NCBI RefSeq assembly: GCF_000759715.1
Contig: NZ_BBLU01000016.1
Span: 17,650-81,649 of the forward strand
From: Demequina mangrovi
GTDB taxonomy: Bacteria > Actinomycetota > Actinomycetes > Actinomycetales > Demequinaceae
Reading direction: 5' to 3'
Length of the DNA stretch: 64,000 nucleotides
Shown here: positions 17,310-25,559 of the stretch, in pieces
Position numbering within the stretch: position 1 is the first letter of the stretch
How the letters are laid out: the number at the start of each line of letters is the position of its first letter
The notes under the pieces: model-generated
What the model was told of the DNA's origin: nothing
Seen by the model: only the letters and a program-made list of their open reading frames with translations
Databases searched by the model: none
Position numbers and translations under genes: made by a program

Positions 17310-18680
17310 GTGAACGACAAGGTTGAGACCAACAAGGCCCGCACCACGCGCCCGGCCACCCAGGAGTTCAAGGACTTCATGGGGCAGCACTGGGCGCCTC
17401 ACGAGGACGTCGAGGTGACGCGGATCGCCGCCGCGCCCTACGCCGCCGAGCGCCGTGCGCGCCTCAGCGCGATGTTCCCCGGCCAGCGCATCGTGGTGCC
17501 CGCGGGCACCCTCAAGACGCGCGCGAACGACACGGACTACCGCTTCCGGCCGAGCAGCGACTTCACCTACCTCACGGGGCTGGGCCTCGACCACGAGCCC
17601 GGGGCGCTGCTCATCTTCGAGCCCCTCGAGGGCGCCGAGGGTCACGACGTCACCCTGTACCTGGTGCCGCCGGCGCAGCCCGGCGACGAGGGCTTCTACT
17701 CCGACCCGGCCGCGGGCGAGTTCTGGATCGGCCGCCGCAACGGCCTCGCCGAGTTCGAGGCGATGACGGGCATCGCCACCAAGGCGCTGTCGGACCTCCC
17801 GCAGGGCGTGCGCACCGCGAACCAGCCCGGCAAGAGCGTCCGCATCGCGCTGTCGGAGATGCGCTTCGTCAAGGACGAGTACGAGATCCAGCAGATCCGC
17901 GACGCCGTGAACGCGACCATCGCGGGCTTCGAGCGGGTGATCCCCGAGCTGCCCCGCGCGATCGCGCACAAGCGCGGCGAGCGCGTCATCGAGGCGACCT
18001 TCGACGGCCACGCGCGCGAGGAGGGCAACACGGTCGGCTACGAGACCATCGCCGCCGCCGGGCCGCACGCGACGACGCTGCACTGGATCTCGAACACCGG
18101 CCAGGTGCGCGAGGGCGACCTGCTGCTGCTCGACGCGGGCGTCGAGGTCGAGAGCCTCTACACCGCCGACATCACGCGCACCCTCCCGATCTCGGGCGAG
18201 TACACCGCGCTGCAGCGCCGCGTCTACGAGATCGTGCTCGAGGCCGCCGACGCCGCCTTCGCGATCGTCAAGCCGGGCATCCGCTTCCTCGACGTCCACC
18301 TCGCGGCGATGGAGGTCATCGAGAAGCGCCTGAACGAGTGGGGCATCGCGCCCGAGCAGGTCGACCCCGAGTCGAAGCTCTACCGCCGGTGGATGGTCCA
18401 CGGCACGTGCCACCACCTGGGCCTCGACGTGCACGACTGCGCGGAGGCCAAGCGCGAGCTCTACCTCGAGGGCATCGTCGAGCCGGGCATGGTCTTCACC
18501 ATCGAGCCCGGCCTGTACTTCCAGGAGGGCGACCTCATCGCCCCCGCGGAGCTGCGCGGCATCGGCGTGCGCATCGAGGACGACATCCTCGTGACCGAGG
18601 ACGGCGCGGAGAACCTCTCCGCGGCGCTCCCCCGCGACCCCGACGAGGTCGAGGCCTGGATGGCGCGCCTCGCGCGCTGA
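17310..18680 (+). CDS. pepP: Xaa-Pro aminopeptidase (aminopeptidase P)
   Basis: A 456-residue protein. Residues 1-200 form the creatinase/N-terminal domain (YRFRPSSDFTYLTGLG). The C-terminal pita-bread domain carries the M24 metal ligands: LLLLDAGVEVESLYTADITR (two Asp), HGTCHHLGLDVHD (His), FTIEPGLYF (Glu) and GVRIEDDILVTEDG (Glu). It removes an N-terminal residue ahead of proline and acts in the cytoplasm. The GTG start is chosen for the MNDKVETNKA N-terminus typical of actinobacterial PepP; no ribosome-binding site is visible. A perfect hairpin follows. Confidence 0.92.
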   Translation: MNDKVETNKARTTRPATQEFKDFMGQHWAPHEDVEVTRIAAAPYAAERRARLSAMFPGQRIVVPAGTLKTRANDTDYRFRPSSDFTYLTGLGLDHEPGALLIFEPLEGAEGHDVTLYLVPPAQPGDEGFYSDPAAGEFWIGRRNGLAEFEAMTGIATKALSDLPQGVRTANQPGKSVRIALSEMRFVKDEYEIQQIRDAVNATIAGFERVIPELPRAIAHKRGERVIEATFDGHAREEGNTVGYETIAAAGPHATTLHWISNTGQVREGDLLLLDAGVEVESLYTADITRTLPISGEYTALQRRVYEIVLEAADAAFAIVKPGIRFLDVHLAAMEVIEKRLNEWGIAPEQVDPESKLYRRWMVHGTCHHLGLDVHDCAEAKRELYLEGIVEPGMVFTIEPGLYFQEGDLIAPAELRGIGVRIEDDILVTEDGAENLSAALPRDPDEVEAWMARLAR

Positions 18681-18700
18681 GCCTTCCGTCCTGACGCGAC

Positions 18701-18732
18701 CGGCGCATCGTCCCTCCGGGGACGATGCGCCG
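18701..18732 (+). terminator. perfect-hairpin terminator of pepP built from the GCATCGTCC word
   Basis: Bases 18701-18714 pair perfectly with 18719-18732 around a TCCG loop. Each arm contains the over-represented 9-mer GCATCGTCC or its complement. CTTGCGTT follows. Confidence 0.75.
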
Positions 18733-18767
18733 CTTGCGTTCACCCACGTACGTGGGACGATGCTCCC

Positions 18768-18953
18768 GTGAGCGAGCGAGGACGGCGGGCCGTGCGATGG
18801 GCCCTGGTGGCGGTGGTGCTGGCGTTCGTGTTCGCGCCGGTCGGCACGGTCGGGCGGTGCGTCGACTCGGACACGCCGGGCGCGAGCTACTGCGAGAGCG
18901 GCCTCGCGTCGCCTCTGATGATGCTCATGGGCACGCACTACCCGACGCCGTAG
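18768..18953 (+). CDS. small membrane protein, 61 aa
   Basis: It starts at GTG and encodes one hydrophobic segment (RWALVAVVLAFVFAPVGTVG, residues 10-29). A short tail with two Cys follows (GRCVDSDTPGASYCESG). The codon pattern is GC-rich at third positions, as in neighbouring genes. No homologue is recalled. It could be a secreted or membrane micropeptide; a chance frame cannot be excluded. Confidence 0.5.
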   Translation: MSERGRRAVRWALVAVVLAFVFAPVGTVGRCVDSDTPGASYCESGLASPLMMLMGTHYPTP

Positions 18954-18965
18954 CCTTCCACCGCT

Positions 18966-19021
18966 CCGCTGCTGCATGAGTGCACGCAACCGCGCCGGTT
19001 CGTGCACCCATGCAGCAGCGG
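18966..19021. repeat. CTGCTGCATG palindromic element, copy A
   Basis: CCGCTGCTGCATG at 18966-18978 and its complement at 19009-19021 enclose 30 bases, which themselves pair partly (GTGCACG/CGTGCAC). A related element lies at 58247-58295. Both sit between codirectional genes, so either could end transcription. Confidence 0.65.
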
Positions 19022-19090
19022 GACCCACGGCCCCGGGCATAGGGTGGCCCGTCTCCGCGTTCCGCCCCCGCCTTCTCCGAAAGAGAGCCC

Positions 19091-20077
19091 ATGCCCGTCT
19101 CCCTGTCCCTGCTCGACCTCGCCTTCATCCGACCCGGCGGCAGCGCCGCCGAGAGCCTCGCCCACTCCGTCGAGCTCGCGAGGGCCGCGGAGCGCTCCGG
19201 CTACGGGCGCGTCTGGTACGCCGAGCACCACGGGATGCCGACCATCGCCTCGTCCGCGCCCGCGGTGGTGATCGCCCATGTCGCCGCGCACACCTCGACC
19301 ATCCGCCTGGGCGCCGGCGGCGTGATGCTGCCCCACCACTCGCCCCTGGTGGTCGCCGAGCAGTTCGGGACGCTCGCGGAGCTCCACCCCGGGCGCATCG
19401 ACCTGGGCCTCGGACGCGCGCCCGGCGGCGACCGGAGCGTCTACGACGCGCTGCGCCGCAGCCCCGAGGCCTCGGACCGCTTCCCCGAGGACGTGCGCGA
19501 GCTCCGGGGTCTGCTGGCCGGCGAGCGTCGCCTCGACGGGATCACCGCGACGCCGGGCGCGGGGACCAACGTGCCGCTGTACGTGCTCGGCTCGTCGCTG
19601 TTCGGTGCGCAGCTCGCGGCGGGCCTCGGCCTGCCCTACGCGTTCGCCTCGCACTTCGCGCCGCAGGCGCTCGAGCAGGCCGTCGCGCTCTACCGCGGCA
19701 CGTACCAGCCGTCCGAGGCCCAACCCGAGCCGTACGTGATCGCGGGCGTCAACGTCATCGCGGCCGAGGAGGAGGACCAGGCGCAGGCGGAGCTCGCCGA
19801 TGCCCGCCGCTACCGCGTGCGCGCCCTGCTCAAGCGCGGTCCCGCTGCTGTCGAGCACTCGGATGCCGAGATCGACGCGTTCCTCACCACCCCTCAGGGC
19901 GCCGGGATCGCCGCCATGATGTCGAAGGCCGCCGTGGGCACCCCGGAGCAGGTGCGTGCCGGGCTGGAGTCCTTCGCCGCGGAGGCGCGCGCCGACGAGC
20001 TCATCACCGTGCACCCGTCCCTGGAGCCCGAGGCGCGGATTCGCTCGGTCGAGCTCGCGGGCGCAGCGGTCGCCTGA
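19091..20077 (+). CDS. LLM-class flavin-dependent oxidoreductase (MsnO8-like)
   Basis: A 328-residue luciferase-like TIM-barrel protein. The N-terminus SLSLLDLAFIRPGGSAAESL and the motifs RVWYAEHHGMPTIASSAP, IRLGAGGVMLPHHSPLVVAE and HPGRIDLGLGRAPGGD match the MsnO8 subgroup of bacterial-luciferase-like monooxygenases. These use reduced FMN or F420 on unknown substrates. AAAGAGAG lies upstream of the ATG. It stands alone, and no flavin reductase is adjacent. Confidence 0.87.
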   Translation: MPVSLSLLDLAFIRPGGSAAESLAHSVELARAAERSGYGRVWYAEHHGMPTIASSAPAVVIAHVAAHTSTIRLGAGGVMLPHHSPLVVAEQFGTLAELHPGRIDLGLGRAPGGDRSVYDALRRSPEASDRFPEDVRELRGLLAGERRLDGITATPGAGTNVPLYVLGSSLFGAQLAAGLGLPYAFASHFAPQALEQAVALYRGTYQPSEAQPEPYVIAGVNVIAAEEEDQAQAELADARRYRVRALLKRGPAAVEHSDAEIDAFLTTPQGAGIAAMMSKAAVGTPEQVRAGLESFAAEARADELITVHPSLEPEARIRSVELAGAAVA

Positions 20078-20084
20078 CTCCCGT

Positions 20085-20184
20085 CGATTCCCAATGGAGG
20101 ATGTGCACGGTGGGACGGCTGAGACCGCTGTGCCGACGCATCGTCCCCACGAACCCCACGCGTCACATGGTTCATTGGGAATCG
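20085..20184. repeat. CGATTCCCAATG inverted-repeat element, copy 1
   Basis: A 100-bp element bounded by CGATTCCCAATG (20085-20096) and its complement (20173-20184). Weaker pairing extends inward for about 10 bases. It lies between the convergent ends of the monooxygenase and MocR genes. The second copy is at 45573-45675. It may act as a bidirectional terminator or be a non-autonomous mobile element. Confidence 0.75.
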
Positions 20185-20191
20185 GAGGGGG

Positions 20192-21592
20192 TCAGGCCGC
20201 GCGGGCCGCGAGGGTCTTGATCCCGAGACGCATCTGCTCGGGCGGCAGGTAGAAGGGCAGCCGGAAGCGATCGGCGCCCCCTCCCGGGAGCACGCTGAAC
20301 GCGGCGCCGGGGACCACGGGCACGCCCGCGCGCTCGGCACGCTCGGCGAAGCGCTCGGCCGAGACCCCGGGGGTCCGCACCCAGAGGGACGGCCCTCCGG
20401 CGGGCTCGCACACCTCCCAGTCGAGCCCGGCGTCCGCGATCGCCGCACGGGTCGCCGCGAGCGACTCGCGCAGCGACGCGAGACGCCAGGCGACGGACTC
20501 GTCGTAGCGCTCGCGCAGCAGCACCGCGCCGATGCGCTGGAACAGCGCGGGGCTGCCGAGGTCCATCGCCGCGCGGCGGTGGCGCAGCTGGGCGGCGAGC
20601 GTCGCGTTGGTGTGGAGCCAGCCGATCCGCAGCCCGCCCCAGAACACCTTCGACATCCCTCCGACCGTGATGACCGAGGCGCGGGTGCCGAGCGCGGCGA
20701 AGGGGCGCGGCGGGTTGCCGTCGTGGGCGAGCTCGCCCAGCGTGCGGTCGTCGATCACCGTGGTCCCGGACGCCGCCGCGGCCTCGAGGAGCGCGATCGC
20801 ATCGGCCTCCGCCACGGCCGTGCCGGTGGGGTTGTTGAACGTGGTGAGGTACGCGAGGTCGGGCTCGGCCGCGCGCAGCAGCTTGGCCGCGCCCGCGACG
20901 TCGAGCCCCGCGTCCGTCATCGGCAGCGCGAGCGGGCGCGAGCCGGCCGCCGCGATCGCGTCGAAGATCCCGGGATAGGTGATCGACTCGAGCGCGACCG
21001 GGGTGGAGGAGCTCGCGAGCGCGGTCACGGCGAGCCACAGCGCCTGCTGCGCGCCGGACGTGATGACCACCTCGTCGGCGCGCGCGGGCACGCCCTGCGC
21101 GCGCAGGCGGTCCGTGACCGCGAGGGTGAGGTCGCGGTCTCCGAGCGCCGCGTAGCCGTTGCCCAGCGCGGCGACCCCCTCGAGCAGCTCCTCGGGACGC
21201 GCGAGCGCCTCGGAGACCGCGGGGACGGGCGGAGGCGACGCGGTGTTGAGCGCGACCAGCGGCGGGTCCTGGCCCACGAGGATGCGCGAGAAGCGGTCGT
21301 GGGCGGTGAGCGCGGAGACGCCGCGCGAGCGCATCCCGAGGCGCGGCGCGGTCCCGGGCGACGCCTCGAGCCAGCCCTGATCGCGCAGCCGCTGGTACGC
21401 CGCGGTGACGGTGTTGCGCGACAGGTGGAGCTGCGTGGCCAGCGCGCGCTCCGACGGCAGGCGTGCGCCGTGCTCGAGCGACCCGGCCTCCGCGAGGGAG
21501 ACGATCGCGTCGGCGAGCTGCTGGTAGAGCGGTCCGGTGCCCGACTTCCAGTGGTCGAGCACCCCGCTGAGCTGATCCGCCGTGGTGCGCAC
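20192..21592 (-). CDS. MocR-family PLP-dependent transcriptional regulator
   Basis: A 466-residue fusion. Residues 1-85 are a GntR-type winged helix (YQQLADAIVSLAEAG, RLPSERALATQLHLSRNTV). The rest is a fold-type I aminotransferase domain with FNNPTGTAVAEAD and IDDRTLGELA; the PLP Lys lies in VGGMSKVFWGG. MocR regulators sense PLP or amines and control a linked gene, often the divergent one. The GTG start follows a dyad operator at 21613-21636 and a TATGGT box 11 bases upstream. The divergent neighbour is the MgtE-like gene. Confidence 0.88.
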   Translation of the reverse strand: MRTTADQLSGVLDHWKSGTGPLYQQLADAIVSLAEAGSLEHGARLPSERALATQLHLSRNTVTAAYQRLRDQGWLEASPGTAPRLGMRSRGVSALTAHDRFSRILVGQDPPLVALNTASPPPVPAVSEALARPEELLEGVAALGNGYAALGDRDLTLAVTDRLRAQGVPARADEVVITSGAQQALWLAVTALASSSTPVALESITYPGIFDAIAAAGSRPLALPMTDAGLDVAGAAKLLRAAEPDLAYLTTFNNPTGTAVAEADAIALLEAAAASGTTVIDDRTLGELAHDGNPPRPFAALGTRASVITVGGMSKVFWGGLRIGWLHTNATLAAQLRHRRAAMDLGSPALFQRIGAVLLRERYDESVAWRLASLRESLAATRAAIADAGLDWEVCEPAGGPSLWVRTPGVSAERFAERAERAGVPVVPGAAFSVLPGGGADRFRLPFYLPPEQMRLGIKTLAARAA

Positions 21593-21612
21593 GGGCCCAT
21601 CCCACCATAGAA

Positions 21613-21636
21613 CTGGCACCTGGATGCAAGTGCCAG
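21613..21636. promoter_or_regulatory. candidate MocR operator
   Basis: CTGGCAC (21613-21619) and GTGCCAG (21630-21636) form a perfect 7-bp dyad with a 10-base spacer, just upstream of the minus-strand TATGGT at 21604-21609. The placement suits autoregulation and possible control of the divergent gene. Confidence 0.6.
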
Positions 21637-21680
21637 GCCGGGCATCGTCCCACCTCCCAGGAACGACGTACGGGGCGGGA

Positions 21681-21686
21681 TACCCT
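21681..21686 (+). promoter_or_regulatory. -10 box of the MgtE-like gene (leaderless)
   Basis: TACCCT ends six bases before the ATG at 21693. Confidence 0.55.
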
Positions 21687-21692
21687 GAGCCC

Positions 21693-22994
21693 ATGAGCAC
21701 CGCACTCGACCGCGTGTACATCGCGCGCCTCGCGGGCACGTCCGTCTTCGACCCCATCGGCGATGAGGTGGGCCGCGTCCGCGACGTCGTCGTCGTGATC
21801 CGCCGCACCGGCGGCACCCCGCCCACCGCGGTGGGGCTCGTGGTCGAGGTCCCCGGCCGCAGGCGCGTCTTCATGCCCCTCACCCGCGTCACCGCGATCA
21901 ACCCCGGTCAGGTCATCTGCACCGGTGTGGTCAACCTGCGCCGCTTCAAGGCCCGCCCCGGCGAGACCCTCGCCATCGCGGAGCTGTTCGAGCGCTCGGT
22001 GAAGCTCAAGGAGGACCGCAGCACCGCGTACATCGAGGACATCGCGATCGAGCAGGACCGCACGCGCACCTGGCGCCTCGCGAAGCTCTACGTGCGCCGC
22101 GCCGAGCGCCGCAAGGGCGTGCTGGGCTTCTCCCGCCGGGGCGAGGCCCTCGTGGTGGACGTCGACCAGGTCACGGGCCTGTCCATCCGCGACAAGAACC
22201 AGGGCGCGTCGCTGGTGATCGAGGCCTTCGAGGACCACAAGCCCGCGGACCTCGCGGCGGCGCTCATGGAGATGTCGCCGTCGCGCTCCGCCGAGATCGC
22301 CGCGGCGCTCGACGACGAGCGGCTCGCCGACGTGCTCGAGGAGCTGCCGGAGGAGGACCAGATCGTCCTGCTGTCGACGCTGCGCTCCGAGCGCGCCGCC
22401 GACGTGCTCGAGGCGATGGACCCGGACGATGCGGCCGACCTCCTGGGCGACCTGCCCGCCCCGCAGGCCGCGGCCCTGCTCGAGCTGATGGAGCCCGAGG
22501 ACGCGCGCAACGTCGAGCAGCTGCTCGGCTACGAGGACGACTCGGCGGGCGGTCTCATGACCACCGAGCCGGTCATCGTGGGCCCGGAGACCTCGGTCGC
22601 CACCTGCCTCGCGCTCGTGCGCAAGAACGAGCTGCCGCCGGCGCTCGCCTCGATGGTCTTCGTGGTGCGCCCGCCGCTCGAGACGCCCACCGGCCGGTAC
22701 ATCGGCCTGGTCCACATCCAGAGGCTGCTGCGCGAACCCCCGCACGAGGCCATCGGCTCGTTCGTGGACCCGGCGATCGACGCGCTGCACCCGGGCGACC
22801 ACCTGTCGATCGTCGCGCGCCGCATGGCGGCCTACGACATCCTCGCCCTGCCCGTGGTGAACGACGACCACCGCCTGGTCGGCGCGATCTCCATCGACGA
22901 CGTCCTCGACCACCTGCTCCCCAGCGACTGGCGCGAGCACCTGGACGAGGACGAGCCCGACGTCTCCCCCGCGAAGGGAGCGCGCCGTGGCTGA
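21693..22994 (+). CDS. PRC-barrel / MgtE-N / CBS protein without transporter domain
   Basis: A 433-residue soluble protein. Residues 1-130 look like two PRC-barrel repeats (VFDPIGDEVGRVRDVVVVI; LRRF ... YIEDIAIEQDRTRTW). Residues ~185-285 form the MgtE N superhelix (EELPEEDQIVLLSTLRSERA, MDPDDAADLLGDLP). Residues 290-415 hold two CBS domains (GLMTTEPVIV ... LVGAISIDDVLDHLLP). The five-helix MgtE membrane domain is absent, so it is not itself a channel. It is probably a Mg2+ or nucleotide sensor; the family is widespread in actinobacteria next to a DUF1003 gene, with which it overlaps here by eight bases. Confidence 0.85.
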   Translation: MSTALDRVYIARLAGTSVFDPIGDEVGRVRDVVVVIRRTGGTPPTAVGLVVEVPGRRRVFMPLTRVTAINPGQVICTGVVNLRRFKARPGETLAIAELFERSVKLKEDRSTAYIEDIAIEQDRTRTWRLAKLYVRRAERRKGVLGFSRRGEALVVDVDQVTGLSIRDKNQGASLVIEAFEDHKPADLAAALMEMSPSRSAEIAAALDDERLADVLEELPEEDQIVLLSTLRSERAADVLEAMDPDDAADLLGDLPAPQAAALLELMEPEDARNVEQLLGYEDDSAGGLMTTEPVIVGPETSVATCLALVRKNELPPALASMVFVVRPPLETPTGRYIGLVHIQRLLREPPHEAIGSFVDPAIDALHPGDHLSIVARRMAAYDILALPVVNDDHRLVGAISIDDVLDHLLPSDWREHLDEDEPDVSPAKGARRG

Positions 22995-23535
22995 CCGTCT
23001 CGACCGCCCCAAGGGCGTGGAGCGCGGCGTCTTCCGCCGCCGCTCGACCAACCCCGACCGCGCCGGCGTCATCGTCGAGGGCATCGCCCGCTTCCTCGGC
23101 ACGCCGCGCTTCCTCGTCTACCTCACCGTCTTCTGCCTCGCGTGGCTCGCGTGGAACATCTGGGCGCCCGAGAGCATGCGCTTCGATTCCGCGGCCAACG
23201 GCTTCACCGCGCTCACGCTCATGCTGTCGCTGCAGGCCTCGTACGCCGCGCCGCTCATCCTGCTCGCGCAGAACCGCCAGGACGACCGCGACCGCGTGGC
23301 CGCCGAGCAGGACCGCCAGCAGGCCGCACGCTCGCTCGCGGACACCGAGTACCTCGCCCGCGAGGTCGCCGCGCTCCGGCAGTCCCTCGGCGAGACCGCG
23401 ACGCGCGACTTCGTCCGCTCCGAGCTCCGCTCGCTCCTCGAGGAGCTGCGCGCCATGGACGAGGACGAGGCCGACGAGCACGGCGACGAGCCCCCGAGGG
23501 ACGAGCAGCGCCGCCCGGCGCGCCGCAGCCGCTGA
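22987..23535 (+). CDS. DUF1003 membrane protein
   Basis: A 182-residue protein starting at a GTG that overlaps the upstream stop. Two membrane segments (FLVYLTVFCLAWLAWNIW, about residues 43-60, and LTLMLSLQASYAAPLILL, about 76-95) form the DUF1003 core. A long charged coiled-coil tail follows (QDDRDRVAAEQDRQQAARSL ... SELRSLLEELRAMDEDEADE). The overlap indicates translational coupling with the MgtE-N/CBS protein, so the two may form one membrane-linked sensing unit. Function is unknown. Confidence 0.88.
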   Translation: MADRLDRPKGVERGVFRRRSTNPDRAGVIVEGIARFLGTPRFLVYLTVFCLAWLAWNIWAPESMRFDSAANGFTALTLMLSLQASYAAPLILLAQNRQDDRDRVAAEQDRQQAARSLADTEYLAREVAALRQSLGETATRDFVRSELRSLLEELRAMDEDEADEHGDEPPRDEQRRPARRSR

Positions 23536-23576
23536 GCACCGCATCGTCCCCGCGCGGGCGGCCCTCGCCGAGCGCC

Positions 23577-23582
23577 TACGAT
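23577..23582 (+). promoter_or_regulatory. -10 box of mrp (leaderless)
   Basis: TACGAT ends seven bases before the ATG at 23590. Confidence 0.55.
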
Positions 23583-23589
23583 TGACCGC

Positions 23590-24714
23590 ATGCCTACCGT
23601 CGAGCTCATCCACGACGCCCTCGCGAAGGTCATCGACCCCGAGATCCGCCGCCCCATCACCGAGATCGGCATGGTCCGCTCGGTCGATGTCGACGGCTCG
23701 CTCGCGGTGGTCGGCATCGATCTCACCACGCAGGGCTGTCCGATGCGCGAGCGCATCACCACGGACGTCGAGGCGGCCGCGCTGACGGTCGACGGGGTCG
23801 ACGATGTGCGCATCGAGCTGGGCGTGATGTCCGAGGAGCAGCGCCTCGAGCTGCGCTCCAAGCTCCGCGGCGGCAAGCCCGAGCCCGTCATCCAGTTCAC
23901 GCAGCCCGGCAACATGACGCGTATCTACGCGGTCGCGTCGGGCAAGGGCGGCGTGGGCAAGTCGACGGTGACGGCGAACCTCGCCGCCGCGATGGCGCAG
24001 GACGGTCTCAAGGTCGGCGTGCTGGACGCGGACATCTTCGGCTTCTCCATCCCCGGGATGCTCGGGGTGCAGGGCCAGCCCACCCGCCTCGACGACATGC
24101 TGCTGCCGCCCATCGCGCACGAGGTCAAGGCGGTGTCGATCGGCATGTTCGTGCCCGAGGGCCAGCCGGTCGTGTGGCGCGGGCCGATGCTCCACCGCGC
24201 GATCGAGCAGTTCCTCGCCGACGTGTTCTGGGGCGACCTCGACGTGCTGCTGCTCGACCTCCCGCCTGGGACCGGCGACATCGCGATCTCCGTCGCGCAG
24301 TTGCTCCCCCACGCCGAGATCCTCGTGGTGACCACGCCGCAGGCCGCGGCCGCGGGCGTCGCCGAGCGCGCCGGCGCGATCGCCACGCAGACCTCGCAGT
24401 CCGTGGTCGGCGTGGTCGAGAACATGGCGTGGCTCGAGCAGGCCGACGGCTCGCGGCTCGAGGTGTTCGGCTCGGGCGGCGGGGCCACCGTGGCCTCCCG
24501 GCTGTCGAGCGTGCTCGGCACCGACGTGCCGCTGCTGGGCCAGATCCCGCTCGACATCACCGCGCGCGAGGCCGGCGACAACGGCACGCCCGTGGTCGTC
24601 TCGGACCCGGGCTCGCCGGCGGCCGAGGCGCTGCGGTCCGTCGCGCGCGGCCTCACCTCGCGCCAGCGCGGCCTCGCGGGCCGCTCGCTGGGCGTCACCC
24701 CCGTCAAGCGCTGA
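23590..24714 (+). CDS. mrp: Mrp/ApbC P-loop ATPase, iron-sulfur carrier
   Basis: A 374-residue protein. Residues 1-90 form a MIP18/DUF59 domain (LAKVIDPEIRRPITEIGMV). The rest is the Mrp/NBP35 ATPase with the deviant Walker A ASGKGGVGKSTVTANLA near residue 120, and DIFGFSIPGML. LLLDLPPGTGDIA and VVENMAWLEQADGSRLEVFG follow. The CxxC that binds the cluster in many Mrp proteins is not present at the usual place, as I also recall for mycobacterial Mrp. It is thought to transfer Fe-S clusters to apoproteins. Confidence 0.9.
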   Translation: MPTVELIHDALAKVIDPEIRRPITEIGMVRSVDVDGSLAVVGIDLTTQGCPMRERITTDVEAAALTVDGVDDVRIELGVMSEEQRLELRSKLRGGKPEPVIQFTQPGNMTRIYAVASGKGGVGKSTVTANLAAAMAQDGLKVGVLDADIFGFSIPGMLGVQGQPTRLDDMLLPPIAHEVKAVSIGMFVPEGQPVVWRGPMLHRAIEQFLADVFWGDLDVLLLDLPPGTGDIAISVAQLLPHAEILVVTTPQAAAAGVAERAGAIATQTSQSVVGVVENMAWLEQADGSRLEVFGSGGGATVASRLSSVLGTDVPLLGQIPLDITAREAGDNGTPVVVSDPGSPAAEALRSVARGLTSRQRGLAGRSLGVTPVKR

Positions 24715-24726
24715 CCCCCTCGCGGC

Positions 24727-24857
24727 CGGGACGCTCACCTGGCCTTTCGGGCGCGATCCGCCTCACGCGGGACGCTCACCTGCGCTTCGGGACACTGAGT
24801 ACTGGTCCCGGCGCGGTCGGCGACCGCGGCGGGACGGTGAGTACCGGTCCCGGCGCG
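24727..24857. repeat. GGGAC-type intergenic repeats
   Basis: CGGGACGCTCACCTG occurs at 24727-24741 and 24768-24782. A 28-bp unit containing TGAGTAC and GGTCCCGGCGCG occurs at 24788-24815 and 24830-24857 with three mismatches. Each of the latter is itself a GGGAC...GTCCC hairpin. The array fills the space between the convergent ends of mrp and the next gene. Confidence 0.7.
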
Positions 24858-24876
24858 TCGAGTCCTGCGCGCCGGG

Positions 24877-25491
24877 TCAGTCGCGGTCGCGCGCGCCCCA
24901 GCCGACGATGATCGCCGCGATCAGCCCGCACAGCAGGCCCCCGGTCGAGACGGGCGGGCTCGCGAGCGCGGCGAGGAACGCGTCGTCGAAGCTGGGGCCG
25001 ATGTCCGCGATCTGCGCGACGATGCCGCTCGACCCGACGCCGTTGAGGGTGCCGGTCACGCCCATGACGTGGATGCCGAGCAGCGTCGCGAGGAAGGCGA
25101 TCCCCTGCGCCATGAGGCCGCGGTCGTGCGACAGGTAGCGCGTGGTGAAGCCGACCGCCGCGGTGAGCAGCAGGCCGAGCACCAGGCTCGCGTAGAGGTT
25201 CGGGCTGCCCGGCACCAGCACCGCGAGGAGCAGCGCCACCGCGAGCGCGACGCCGAGGGACGCTGCGAGCGGGCCGGTCCGGTTGCGGCGCACGCGCTCA
25301 AGGGCGGACGGCGGAACGGACGATGCGGCGGGCTCCTGGTGGGACATGGCGGCAGGATCCGGCTCGGATCCTGCACTCATGTCCCGCTGGGGCTCAGCAG
25401 CGGGCTCGGCAGCGGGCGCAGACGCAGGCTCGGCAGCGGGCGCAGACGCAGGCTCGGGAGCGGGCTCGGACGCATCGTTCTGCTTGGCCAT
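24877..25491 (-). CDS. membrane protein with a Pro/Ala/Glu-rich N-terminus
   Basis: A 204-residue protein. Residues 5-60 are low complexity (EPAPEPASAPAAEPASAPAA). Three to four hydrophobic segments follow (LAASLGVALAVALLLAVLVP, YASLVLGLLLTAAVGF, GIAFLATLLGIHVMGV, STGGLLCGLIAAIIVGWGA). The ATG at 25491 is preceded by GAGGAGGT four bases upstream. No family is recognised. It is divergent from galK. Confidence 0.75.
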   Translation of the reverse strand: MAKQNDASEPAPEPASAPAAEPASAPAAEPAAEPQRDMSAGSEPDPAAMSHQEPAASSVPPSALERVRRNRTGPLAASLGVALAVALLLAVLVPGSPNLYASLVLGLLLTAAVGFTTRYLSHDRGLMAQGIAFLATLLGIHVMGVTGTLNGVGSSGIVAQIADIGPSFDDAFLAALASPPVSTGGLLCGLIAAIIVGWGARDRD

Positions 25492-25559
25492 CGGGACCTC
25501 CTCGACGTGACCCTCGCATTGTGGCACGGCCGCATGGGCGACCGGACGAGCCTCCTGGC

